Of a stretch of DNA of 64,000 nucleotides, positions 1 to 7,908 are shown one piece after another. This DNA is from Paenibacillus solanacearum. Lineage in GTDB: Bacteria; Bacillota; Bacilli; Paenibacillales; NBRC-103111. The stretch spans positions 186,001 to 250,000 of the forward strand of contig NZ_CAJVAS010000005.1 of the NCBI RefSeq assembly GCF_910593845.1. Direction: 5' to 3'. The position numbers and the translations under genes were made by a program. How positions within the stretch are numbered: position 1 is the first letter of the stretch; the number at the start of each line of letters is the position of its first letter. The notes under the pieces were generated by a model. That model saw only the letters and a program-made list of their open reading frames with translations. It ran no database searches and was not told the origin of the DNA.

Positions 1-303
1 GAGCGACGCACGCTCGAAGCGGATGTACGGCAGGCCGAGCTCCTTGGCCGCCTGCATCGCATTGCGATGCGCCTCTTCCGCGAACGGATGGCTCGCGTCG
101 ACCACCACGCGGAAGCCACCTTCCCGCAGCAGCGCCGCCATCTCGCCGGCGGTCAGGCGCCCGGTTCGAACGGGCAGCCCGGCCTCCTGCAAGCTTTTGG
201 CCGCGCTGTCGGTTACGACCGAGCACAGCAGCTCCCGGCCGCTTGCCGAGAGGCGGACGGCCAGCTCCCTCGCATCGCTTGTGCCGCATAGCATGAAGAT
301 CAT
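1..303 (-). CDS. cbiJ: Cobalt-precorrin-6A reductase, N-terminal part (cut by window edge)
   Basis: This is the first 101 residues of a CbiJ/CobK-family reductase, which reduces (cobalt-)precorrin-6A in corrin ring synthesis using a nicotinamide cofactor. The visible part carries GTSDAREL at residues 7-14 (Rossmann-like start), DASHPFA at 69-75 and YIRFER at 93-98, all typical of the family. The ATG overlaps the TGA of the upstream cbiX gene by four bases (ATGA), and GGGGGAG lies about seven bases before it, so the two genes are translationally coupled. The remainder lies beyond base 1. The anaerobic-type neighbours favour cbiJ over the aerobic name cobK. Confidence 0.88.
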   Translation of the reverse strand, partial: MIFMLCGTSDARELAVRLSASGRELLCSVVTDSAAKSLQEAGLPVRTGRLTAGEMAALLREGGFRVVVDASHPFAEEAHRNAMQAAKELGLPYIRFERASL

Positions 304-1385
304 CGCGATGCTCCCCCTTTAGGATCGCCCGAATAGCGGCCGTCTTGCTCGTGGTGAAGGACATGTTCGCGATCGCCGTGATCATGTCCATGTTCATGGT
401 GATGACCGTGATTATGTTCATGTTCATGGTCATGGTCATGCTCATGCTCATGGTGATGATCATGATGATGATCGTAATGCCCGTGCTCATGATCATGCTC
501 GTGATCGTGCCCGTGTTCATGGTGATGACCCTGATCGTGATCGTGATCATGATCGTGATGATGGTGATGCTCCATATGCGCAGCCGCCTCAAGCCTGTAC
601 TTGCAGTTGTCGCAGTTCATGAACGCCCGGCCGCCGGAAGCCTCGGACACCCGGTCGAGCAGCAGCTCGACCAGCTGCGGATGGAACCCGAAATAGCCGG
701 CCAGCACGACATGAAGCTCTGGATGCTGTGCCGCAAAAGCGGCGGTCATGTCTTCGATGCGCTTGATCAGCACCCCGGTAAACAAAAAATACGGCAGGAC
801 GTAGATCGTCTTCGCGCCAAGCCTGCGGCAGCGGTCCAGCCCGTCTTCAAAGGTCGGCTCCGTCACGCCGATAAAGCTGCTTTCCGCCCATTTGACCGGC
901 ACCTGCTCCCAGAGCAGCCGGGTCATCTTGCAGAAATCGCTGTTGGCATCGCTATCGCTGCTTCCCCGGCCGAGGATCAGCACCGCCGTCTCCGGGTCCC
1001 GGCCGACTTCGTTCCTCCCGGAAAAGCCGGCTTCGGCAAGCCGCGATTTCAAGATGTCGACGACTTTCTGGTGGACGCCGATCGGTCGGCCGTAGATGAA
1101 TTCGATGCCCGGATATTTCAGCCTGGCCTCGTCAATCGCCGCCGGAATGTGGATTTTGGCATGCCCCGCCGCGAACAAAATGATTGGTACAAGCACGACT
1201 CTGGTCGCGCCCTGCGCTGCGCAGTTGTCGATGCCCTTCATAATGTTCGGCGCAGCGAACTCCAGAAAACAGGTCTCAATCACATGCTCCGGCGCCATCC
1301 GGCGAACCGTCTCGGCAAACTGCAGCAGCTCTTCGTTCCCTTCGGGATCGCGGCTCCCGTGGCCGACTAACAATATCGCTTCCAT
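300..1385 (-). CDS. cbiX: Sirohydrochlorin cobaltochelatase CbiX, long form with His-rich tail
   Basis: CbiX inserts cobalt into sirohydrochlorin, the entry step of anaerobic cobalamin synthesis. The protein (361 aa) has two chelatase half-domains: VGHGSRD at residues 7-13 with catalytic His9, GHAKIHIP around 74-81 with a second His, and a second lobe from about residue 135. CxxC (Cys258, Cys261) follows, then from about 272 to 340 a run made almost wholly of His, Asp and Glu. In B. megaterium CbiX the matching tail and an Fe-S centre are known, so the tail is probably a cobalt reservoir (inference). The ATG at 1385 is chosen because GGGGGAG sits seven bases upstream; an ATG two codons earlier lies too close to it. 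Confidence 0.93.
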   Translation of the reverse strand: MEAILLVGHGSRDPEGNEELLQFAETVRRMAPEHVIETCFLEFAAPNIMKGIDNCAAQGATRVVLVPIILFAAGHAKIHIPAAIDEARLKYPGIEFIYGRPIGVHQKVVDILKSRLAEAGFSGRNEVGRDPETAVLILGRGSSDSDANSDFCKMTRLLWEQVPVKWAESSFIGVTEPTFEDGLDRCRRLGAKTIYVLPYFLFTGVLIKRIEDMTAAFAAQHPELHVVLAGYFGFHPQLVELLLDRVSEASGGRAFMNCDNCKYRLEAAAHMEHHHHHDHDHDHDQGHHHEHGHDHEHDHEHGHYDHHHDHHHEHEHDHDHEHEHNHGHHHEHGHDHGDREHVLHHEQDGRYSGDPKGGASR

Positions 1386-1402
1386 TCCCATTCTCCCCCG
1401 TA

Positions 1403-3109
1403 TCAATCGCCGCATACGGCGTTTACTTCCACTTGCGGCGCGTGCTCCTTGTGACGGAAGCCTCCGACCATGCCGACGCGCTTGAAAAATTTATGAAACC
1501 GTTCGTTCGGATGACCTTGTTCCGCATACTGCTTAAATATTCGCTCTACCGTCGGTACGATGTCCTCCGCCGTGATCCCCTCCGCCACAAGCTGCGCCGG
1601 ATGCGCGTTGCGGCCGATTTTTTTGCCGCCGAGGAATAAATCGTACGCGCCGCTGCGGTGCACGATCCCGATATCTTCCAGCACTGCGCCGTAGCAAGCC
1701 ATCCCGCAGCCGTTCACACCGATCATCAGCTCCTTCGGCGCCTTCATCCCGCCTACGAGCAAATTCAGCTTCTCGGCTACCGGGATCGCGCTGTCTTTCT
1801 CCAGGTTGCAGAAGTCGCACGCTTTGACCTGCGCCACATCGCCGATCGGGAAAACGAGCAGCTTTTCCTGCTTCAGCCGGTGAACCAGCTGCGACGGATC
1901 TTCTGTCTGCACGCGCATAATAATCTGGTGGTTAGGGGTATATTCAAGCTCTCCCGTCTCTCCAGCCAATTCAGCCAATATCGCCATCTGTCTAGCGCTG
2001 AACTTCTTATTCGCGATTCCCGGCGCAACGCCCGCTTCGAAGATCGCGATCTGCTTGGCCCTCACTGCGCCGATGCCCGGCTCCGCCTTGGGCAGCCTGC
2101 CGCCCGATACAAGGCCTGCCGCCTGCAGTGCGCCGAGCGCCTGCCTTGCCAGCGCGGCCGGATCGACCGACCTCTTGGCGGTCACTGGAACGGAAACGGG
2201 TGTCCCGCCATACGGTATCGCCGCCAGATCCGTATCCGCGAGTTCCTCTCCCTCCCAGTCTTCCGCCTCTTCCGACGAATGAAGCGACCAAGGCTCGGCT
2301 TCCGGCCGAAGCCGTTCATGCGGCTTCAGCGGCTGCTCGATCGAATCGAGCGTATATTTACGCTGATATCCGCGCGGCGTAATGATTTTGCCATGATAGA
2401 CGAAGGTCGCCGAATTGCCGATAATGACCGTCGTCAGCATCCCGATATCATGCTCCAGCATCTCGCCCAGCGTCGTTACGATCACCTGCTCGCGGTCGCG
2501 GTATGCGCTTTTAACCAGGCCTACCGGCGTATCCGGCGACCGGTATTTCAGCACAATCCGCTGCGTCTCGACGATCTGCCTCGTCCGTCTCCCGCTGCGC
2601 GGATTGTACAACGCTATGACGAAGTCCGCGGAAGCCGCCGCTTCCACCCGGCGGGCGATCATCTCCCAAGGGGTCAAATGATCGCTCAAGCTGATCGTGC
2701 ACGCATCATGCATAACCGGCGCGCCGAGCAGCGAGGCGCATGAATTGATCGCCGAAATGCCCGGGATCACTTCGACTTCCACCCCCGTCGCCGGGTTCCA
2801 CCCTTGTCCGATCAGTACCTCGTACACGAGTCCGGCCATGCCGTACACGCCCGCGTCGCCGCTGGAAATGACGGCTACCTTGCGGCCCTTCTCCGCCTGC
2901 CGCACCGCTTCCTGCGCTCGGCTCACTTCCTCCGTCATGCCGGTCCGCACAATCTCTTGATCCGTAAGCAGACCGCGGATGAGATCGACGTACGTGTTGT
3001 AGCCGATCACCACCTCACTCTCTTCGATGGCGGCTCTTGCCCGTTCCGTAATATGCTCGAAGGAGCCGGGTCCGAATCCGATAATGAGCAGCTTCCCTTT
3101 CTCTCCCAT
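1403..3109 (-). CDS. cbiH60: Cobalt-precorrin-3 C17-methyltransferase fused to a sulfite/nitrite-reductase-like Fe-S domain (CbiH60 type)
   Basis: This enzyme methylates C17 and contracts the ring of cobalt-precorrin-3. Residues 1 to about 245 form the tetrapyrrole methylase domain, with GFGPGS at 11-16 and SGDAGVYGMAG at 83-93 for SAM binding. After a linker, residues from about 310 to 550 resemble the ferredoxin-like and 4Fe-4S parts of nitrite/sulfite reductases, with cysteines at 431, 434, 468 and 472 (CDFC and GCGMAC). This fusion matches CbiH60 of B. megaterium, where the Fe-S domain supports ring contraction. The start at 3109 has AGAGGTG six bases upstream; the in-frame ATG at 3133 has no good ribosome site. 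It is the first gene of the riboswitch-controlled operon, 17 bases before cbiX. Confidence 0.92.
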   Translation of the reverse strand: MGEKGKLLIIGFGPGSFEHITERARAAIEESEVVIGYNTYVDLIRGLLTDQEIVRTGMTEEVSRAQEAVRQAEKGRKVAVISSGDAGVYGMAGLVYEVLIGQGWNPATGVEVEVIPGISAINSCASLLGAPVMHDACTISLSDHLTPWEMIARRVEAAASADFVIALYNPRSGRRTRQIVETQRIVLKYRSPDTPVGLVKSAYRDREQVIVTTLGEMLEHDIGMLTTVIIGNSATFVYHGKIITPRGYQRKYTLDSIEQPLKPHERLRPEAEPWSLHSSEEAEDWEGEELADTDLAAIPYGGTPVSVPVTAKRSVDPAALARQALGALQAAGLVSGGRLPKAEPGIGAVRAKQIAIFEAGVAPGIANKKFSARQMAILAELAGETGELEYTPNHQIIMRVQTEDPSQLVHRLKQEKLLVFPIGDVAQVKACDFCNLEKDSAIPVAEKLNLLVGGMKAPKELMIGVNGCGMACYGAVLEDIGIVHRSGAYDLFLGGKKIGRNAHPAQLVAEGITAEDIVPTVERIFKQYAEQGHPNERFHKFFKRVGMVGGFRHKEHAPQVEVNAVCGD

Positions 3110-3166
3110 ACCCTTCACCTCTATCCATTTCATAGGCAGCCAACCAGGCTGCCGAATCCGACGAAA

Positions 3167-3205
3167 ACAAAAAAAGCATTTCCGACAACATGTGTCAGAA
3201 ATGCT
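3167..3205 (-). terminator. Intrinsic terminator or attenuator between riboswitch and cbiH60
   Basis: On the minus strand an AGCATTTC.GACA / TGTC.GAAATGCT stem closes on a short loop and is followed by seven Ts. It lies 3' of the cobalamin riboswitch and 5' of cbiH60, so it is the natural expression platform that stops transcription when cobalamin is bound. Confidence 0.8.
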
Positions 3206-3330
3206 CCGTTGATAAAATTAACCAAACTGCGCTTGAAATTCCGAAAGGCCATGAAACGACCGCCGGCATCCCAAACAAGGGGCACGCTTTCCAACACCAC
3301 CCTAACTCCCGTAGGTAACAGTGTCTTCAT

Positions 3331-3520
3331 GAGGCAGGTCTCCTGACTTCGAGCTTCCGTTCCGCGTCTTCCCGGATTTCTCCAGTGACATGGTGCAGAA
3401 CGTTACCGATTTTATCCATTATAAAATCGATGCTCTTCACAGTGGCGGGTCCGTGCCGGTTTCTAACCGGTCTTCCCTATTAAGCCGAGCTGCATGCTGT
3501 AATCATGCAAAGCGGCACCT
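3331..3520 (-). ncRNA. Cobalamin riboswitch (AdoCbl-type leader)
   Basis: Read on the minus strand, the segment contains the conserved core in order: AGGTGCCGC near the 5' end, AATAGGGAA, an AAACCGGCACGGACCCGCC block, the B12 box GCCACTGT, and the 3' strand AGTCAGGAGACCTGCC. Spacing fits the cobalamin family. It is followed by a terminator and the corrin operon, so cobalamin would repress its own synthesis. Confidence in class is high; the exact ends are estimated. Confidence 0.93.
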
Positions 3521-3552
3521 CAATGAATCGTTTATTCAGTTGTATACAAGTA

Positions 3553-3581
3553 ACTATAGCATTCCGTCTTGGTGTTGTCTA
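3553..3581 (-). promoter_or_regulatory. Sigma-A type promoter of the cobalamin operon
   Basis: On the minus strand TAGACA, a 17-base spacer and TATAGT lie about 30 bases upstream of the riboswitch 5' end. This places the transcription start just before the conserved leader. Only sequence match supports it. Confidence 0.6.
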
Positions 3582-3648
3582 TTGAAACCGGTTTTGCCTG
3601 ACAAAGAAGAGAGCGGTCTTGTTTGTGAGAATCGCTTGACATCAACGT

Positions 3649-3890
3649 CTAGCGCGTTGCAATTCTCCCATAATGCTCCGTTACCAGAAACCGCTGCGCC
3701 TGTCGGCCGCGTCCCTCCGGCTGCAGAGCGCGAACATGAAGCAGACCGTCAAACCGGTCGTTTAAGGTCAGCGCTTCACCGGTAACCCGATTTTGGATCG
3801 TATGCCAGTCCGGTTTCTCATCCGCTATAAGCCGCCACTGCTGAATCGGCCGATCCGATCCGTCCGCTAGCCAGACAAGTGCAAGGCGCT
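3649..3890 (-). pseudogene. C-terminal coding remnant, perhaps of a beta-trefoil lectin-like protein
   Basis: A frame of about 78 codons is open between TAG stops at both ends and has no start codon. Its translation reads like real protein: LVWLADGS, IQQWRLIADE, HTIQNRVTGEALTLNDRF, ending RIATR. QxW followed by an N-x-x-(S/T)GxAL pattern recalls ricin-type beta-trefoil repeats, but the match is weak. I read it as the decayed tail of a lost gene just upstream of the cobalamin leader. The rest of 3521-3945 holds nothing further that I recognise. Confidence 0.35.
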
Positions 3891-3941
3891 AAATTCCGAA
3901 AGGAATTCAAGAAAGGGTTACACGACGTGTCTCCTGACCCT

Positions 3942-3983
3942 AAATAAAACCCCCGACACTGCGCGTAACGCAGTATCGGGGGT
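3942..3983 (-). terminator. Intrinsic terminator of the FAD oxidoreductase operon
   Basis: A 15-base near-perfect stem (ACCCCCGACACTGCG with its complement) is followed on the minus strand by TTTTATTT. It lies 20 bases after the stop of the gene ending at 4004. Confidence 0.85.
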
Positions 3984-4003
3984 CCGCAAGCTGCAAGGCT
4001 CGG

Positions 4004-5908
4004 TTATCCGCTCATTTCTTGGCTGTAGGAACGCTTCATATATGAGGTCATACCCCATTGCCGCAGCTTGGACGCCGCATACCGACGAATCGTATCGGTC
4101 ATCGCATACTGCTGATCCTTGCTTGGCTTTAACGTAATGGTCAAGGAGAAATCGCTTTGCCCTATCATGTCCGCCACCGCTTCCGCGATCGCTTTTCTCC
4201 GGTCCTCATGCCGGTCGCCGATGCGCAGCAGCGCCGCTAACGAGAATGTAAAATATTGAAAATAATATTCCTCATCGCTATTGATAAACTCCGCATCCGT
4301 CGACACGTTCGTGAACGAGGCGCGGTCCCGCATCAATGCGATCAGCTCCGGCACGATGTCCGTGTCGGCCAGCTTGCCGAGCAAATAGATGGCGGTGTAA
4401 CCGCGCACCTGATTGTACTTCCGGCTCGTTCGCGGAACGTAGCTGTCCCGCTCCCGCGCCATTTGCCGCAGCAGCGGCAGGGAGGCGCGGTCTTCCAGCA
4501 GCGCAAGCGCAATGGCGCTGTTGCGGCTCAGATGCGCATCGTCCGGCTGATGCAGCCACTGCTTCAATTCGGCGCGAATCCGGTCGCCGAGCCGTTTGGC
4601 CGACCAGATCGCGATGCCCGGCTTGTCGCTCATCAGCCCGAGACGGATCGCCCCCGTGTCGGTCAGCCATTGATGCGACGTATCGCCGGTTGGCACGACG
4701 CCGACCGGAACGCGGATGCCGACATCGTTGCGCTCATCCAGGCAGCCGGTCGCGCGAAGCAGCGAGGCCAGCTCCGGATACGGCACGCTGCGCAGCGGGA
4801 CGCCGCCCTCGATCGACAGCGCTGCGGCGACTCCCGCCGCCTCCCCGCACTTCTGCATATCGCGCTTCATCCTGACGCAGGTGGCCATATCATGATCGAG
4901 CGCGATGCAGCGGCCGGCTACAAGAAGCCCGTCGACGCCCTTCGGAATCATCGCTCCGAGCGGGATGGGAACGGAAAAGTTGATTCCCCACAAGCTGGCC
5001 GCCACGATCCAGTCTTGATATGTCTCGCTTTCCAGCGCGACGTCTTTGCTGTGGTTATCCAGATTCGAATAAGCGTAAAATACGGGCTCGCCGGTTACCT
5101 TGTCGGCAAGAACATCGGCCAGCAATACATCGGCTTCCCCCTCAATGAAGCGGCCCTCCCGTATGCCCAGAAGCGGCGCGACGTAAATCAGCCGGTCGCT
5201 TGGCTCGTACCGCTCCTTCAGATGCGTCGAGCGCAGCGCAGAATCGAGTATCGCCTCAGATACGCTGTCTCCGTCCGTCGGGTCCACGTACCCGGAGTCG
5301 GTATAAAACTGATGCACCCCGGTATCGGTCGTCCGCTTGATCACGTTGGAGAACGGCTGCGCCATGCCGTCGGACGCTCTTCCGAACCGGAACGCGGCAC
5401 CGGCCATGACGCTCACTTCGGCCTCCGCAGTGCAGTCGATGACGACCGTTGCCCCCGCTTCCTCCATGCCGTTCGGTCCGAACCAGCGCACGCCGGTCAC
5501 TTTATTCCCTTCGAGGAACACGCCGGTAACCGTCGACTCATAGCGGATCGTTACCCCCGCCTCGGCGGCATGGCGCTCCAGCACGTATTTTTTCAATTCG
5601 CCGTTCACGCCGCCGGTCCGCGTATAGCCCTTTTGCCCCATGGCCGCCACTTCCTCGTCGAGCGGCTCGTACGCGCCCCCTCGAGAGCCGAAGTAATAGC
5701 CCTGCACCGTGCCGGCCGTCCCCGTGCCGCCCATGCAGTTGAGCCGCTCCAGGCCAAGCACCTTATGTCCGCGCCGAGCCGCCGAGATGGCCGCAAAGGC
5801 GCCCGCCGTGCCAAGGCCGACGACAATGACGTCGTACGTTGCCGCAAACGGCGCGTCCGGGCGCTCCTGCTGCACGACATGCCGATCAAGCCGATAAGAT
5901 TGTTTCAT
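4004..5908 (-). CDS. FAD-dependent oxidoreductase with C-terminal HEAT-like region
   Basis: The 634-residue protein begins with a classic dinucleotide-binding fold: YDVIVVGLGTAG with GxGxxG at residues 31-36, then LERLNCMGGTGTAG, matching the FAD_oxidored family (PF12831 type) seen in many Paenibacillus carbohydrate loci. Residues from about 500 to 600 show alpha-helical pairs with a HEAT-like pattern (NSAIALALLEDRASLPLLRQM and similar). No signal peptide is seen. The start at 5908 has AAAGGA ten bases upstream; the open frame runs further upstream but into the neighbouring gene. It overlaps the preceding FAD-like gene by 23 bases, so the two probably act together. The substrate is unknown. 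Confidence 0.8.
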   Translation of the reverse strand: MKQSYRLDRHVVQQERPDAPFAATYDVIVVGLGTAGAFAAISAARRGHKVLGLERLNCMGGTGTAGTVQGYYFGSRGGAYEPLDEEVAAMGQKGYTRTGGVNGELKKYVLERHAAEAGVTIRYESTVTGVFLEGNKVTGVRWFGPNGMEEAGATVVIDCTAEAEVSVMAGAAFRFGRASDGMAQPFSNVIKRTTDTGVHQFYTDSGYVDPTDGDSVSEAILDSALRSTHLKERYEPSDRLIYVAPLLGIREGRFIEGEADVLLADVLADKVTGEPVFYAYSNLDNHSKDVALESETYQDWIVAASLWGINFSVPIPLGAMIPKGVDGLLVAGRCIALDHDMATCVRMKRDMQKCGEAAGVAAALSIEGGVPLRSVPYPELASLLRATGCLDERNDVGIRVPVGVVPTGDTSHQWLTDTGAIRLGLMSDKPGIAIWSAKRLGDRIRAELKQWLHQPDDAHLSRNSAIALALLEDRASLPLLRQMARERDSYVPRTSRKYNQVRGYTAIYLLGKLADTDIVPELIALMRDRASFTNVSTDAEFINSDEEYYFQYFTFSLAALLRIGDRHEDRRKAIAEAVADMIGQSDFSLTITLKPSKDQQYAMTDTIRRYAASKLRQWGMTSYMKRSYSQEMSG

Positions 5909-6725
5909 GTAGTTGACATCCTTTCGAGTATCCGGCGTCAAACGCTTGAAGCCCATTATCCCAGTTGGCCGAAGGAAGCCATGTCCAGGCCGGGCCCAGG
6001 CTTCGTTCGCGCCCGGCGGTGCGAATCGCGAACGTTTCTGCGACGGCGGCCAGCGTCCACGGCGCGAACGCTTCGTACCGCTGCTCCCAGTAGCGGTGCA
6101 GCTCCGCTCTCGCTTCCGCCCAGCCGTCCGACGGCTGGAGCGACAGCTCAAGAATGAGCTCGCCCGGCATCAGTCCCTTGACGAAGCGGACGCGCTTCTC
6201 ATCCCCGGGAGGAAGCGCCGGAACCGGAGCAGGCGCCGAGCTGTGCAGCATCGCGTGAATGCGCTTCGATTCGATAGACACGGAATGCGCCGGGTTCGAC
6301 AGGCAGGCCGACGTCGTATCGATGAGATGATCGACGGTAATATGCTGGAGCCCGGAGGCGCTCAGCAGTGTCACATCATACCCTCTTGCACCCGCTGTGA
6401 CGTCCACAATCTCGGTCATCATCCTCGCTTGAAGCCCCAGCTTGCGAATCCGGTGGCACAAGACCGGAGCCATGGCCGGGAGATGGACGCTGCCGCTCTC
6501 CGAGAGCAGATTGCGGCGCGCAAGCTCTGCGCGCAGCTCCTTGGCTGCAGCATTATGCAGCGTACTTGCCGACCAGCTTTCGCCGGTGTGGTACGCCGCG
6601 ATGAATTCATGGCCGACCAGCGCCGACCGTTCCGCCAGCAGCGCGCTATCTTTCAATGCGGCCGCGATGCCGAGCCCCGCAAAGGTCGCTCCGTATACAA
6701 GGACGGGGTAATGCGATTGAAGCAT
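5886..6725 (-). CDS. FAD/NAD-binding-fold protein, partner of the downstream oxidoreductase
   Basis: The 279-residue product starts with a Rossmann-like segment, VLVYGATFAGLGIAAAL, with GATFAG at 12-17, and later LIDTTSACLS, which resembles the second strand region of FAD_oxidored proteins. It is much shorter than a usual family member and may bind a nucleotide without being a complete enzyme. AAGGAG precedes the ATG by five bases. Its 3' end overlaps the next gene by 23 bases, pointing to coupled translation and perhaps a two-subunit enzyme. An AraC gene follows upstream on the same strand. The function is inferred only from fold and context. Confidence 0.6.
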   Translation of the reverse strand: MLQSHYPVLVYGATFAGLGIAAALKDSALLAERSALVGHEFIAAYHTGESWSASTLHNAAAKELRAELARRNLLSESGSVHLPAMAPVLCHRIRKLGLQARMMTEIVDVTAGARGYDVTLLSASGLQHITVDHLIDTTSACLSNPAHSVSIESKRIHAMLHSSAPAPVPALPPGDEKRVRFVKGLMPGELILELSLQPSDGWAEARAELHRYWEQRYEAFAPWTLAAVAETFAIRTAGRERSLGPAWTWLPSANWDNGLQAFDAGYSKGCQLHETILSA

Positions 6726-6780
6726 GACAACTCCTTCTTTCCTTTAATTTTTTCCAAGTTGCACGTGTCGAATTGACGCT

Positions 6781-7611
6781 TTACATATTCCGGTATTCCC
6801 GCGGAGGAACGCCGATTTCATGGGAGAACACCTTGGCGAAATAGAGCGGGTCCCGGAATCCGACCTCCCGGGCCACGTCCGCGATCGTCAGATGCTTTTG
6901 TCTTAGCAGCAGCTTTGCTTTGTCCAAGCGGATTTTCGTAATGTATTGCACCGGAGAATAGCCGGTATGCTTCTTGAACATGACCGAGAAATAACTGGTG
7001 GACAAAGATGCCTTTCGCGCCAGCGTCTCGCGCTCGAGCGGCTCATGGTAATGATTGCGGATGTAGTCTTTGCACTTCAGGATCAGCTGCGCCATGACAT
7101 TATGCTCCTCCTGCAGCAGCTGCTGTTCGCTGACCCGCTGGAGAATGTTCATGAAGGCGAGCTTCGTCCCCCACTCATAGCCCGGCTGCTTGCTGTGCCA
7201 CAGGCTGTGCAGGCGCTGCATCTCGCCAAACATCGTCTCTTGATCCGGCATCGGCACGACAAAGTCGAAAGGAAGCACCCGGTCATCCGGTTCAACGCTG
7301 CGAATCGCCGTACCTTCCCATTCGATGAACTTGTAATCCATTCGAACGGTAAAATAGCACAGCGGCTGCTCCGGCGAGCTATTGATCAGCAAGCTCTGAT
7401 TCATCGGGAAATGAAATACGCAGCCAGCGCTTAACGGGTAGCTTATACCGCCCAGTTCCATCGTGCCTTTGCCCTCATACGCGTACAGAAAGCTTCGAAT
7501 ATGCGTAGAAGGACTGCGGATCACATGACCGAGCGATCCGGCGTAAGAGCGGTCCCTTTGCAATACATCGATAATACGCAAATGAATCCGGTCGAAAAAG
7601 GCATGCTGCAA
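6781..7611 (-). CDS. AraC-family transcriptional regulator
   Basis: The protein (276 aa) has an N-terminal cupin-like sensor region and a C-terminal AraC double helix-turn-helix from about residue 180, including LARKASLSTSYFSVMFKKHTG and IADVAREVGFRDPLYFAKVF, ending in the usual PPREYR. The start is TTG at 7611 with GGAGG eight bases upstream; no in-frame ATG lies near the domain start. It is divergent from a solute-binding lipoprotein at 7909 and upstream of the FAD oxidoreductase pair, so it probably controls one or both in response to a sugar or related ligand. Confidence 0.88.
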   Translation of the reverse strand: MQHAFFDRIHLRIIDVLQRDRSYAGSLGHVIRSPSTHIRSFLYAYEGKGTMELGGISYPLSAGCVFHFPMNQSLLINSSPEQPLCYFTVRMDYKFIEWEGTAIRSVEPDDRVLPFDFVVPMPDQETMFGEMQRLHSLWHSKQPGYEWGTKLAFMNILQRVSEQQLLQEEHNVMAQLILKCKDYIRNHYHEPLERETLARKASLSTSYFSVMFKKHTGYSPVQYITKIRLDKAKLLLRQKHLTIADVAREVGFRDPLYFAKVFSHEIGVPPREYRNM

Positions 7612-7908
7612 CGAACGTCCCTCCCCATGCGGAACTGGTAATATAAAATTTTGAACGATCTATAACTCAATTATAGGAGCTTCACCGGCATAGTAAATGG
7701 AGGATGAGTTGAACCATATGGAATAAAAGTTGAATGTGCCGATGCTTGCGCAGCCCGTTCCGGTGCCCACATTCAGGTTCAACCAAATTTCCATAAGGTT
7801 CGTTCTTTTTTCTATTTACGGTGCTGCCGGTCATCCGCAATACTTTGGAAAGAGGCATAAGCTAGCGCAGACTACGTGAGGAAATGATACGAATAAAGAG
7901 GGGATGGT

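Noticed and set aside
345..1370. A 341-codon plus-strand open frame rich in Met and Val
   Set aside because: It is the complement of the His/Asp-rich tail and body of cbiX. It has no ribosome site and no family resemblance.
3130..3330. A 66-codon minus-strand frame directly after the cobalamin riboswitch
   Set aside because: The terminator hairpin lies inside it and its end overlaps the cbiH60 start. No family is recognised.
4256..6157. A 633-codon plus-strand frame
   Set aside because: It is antisense to the FAD oxidoreductase, is Arg/His rich, and comes from GC-biased third positions.
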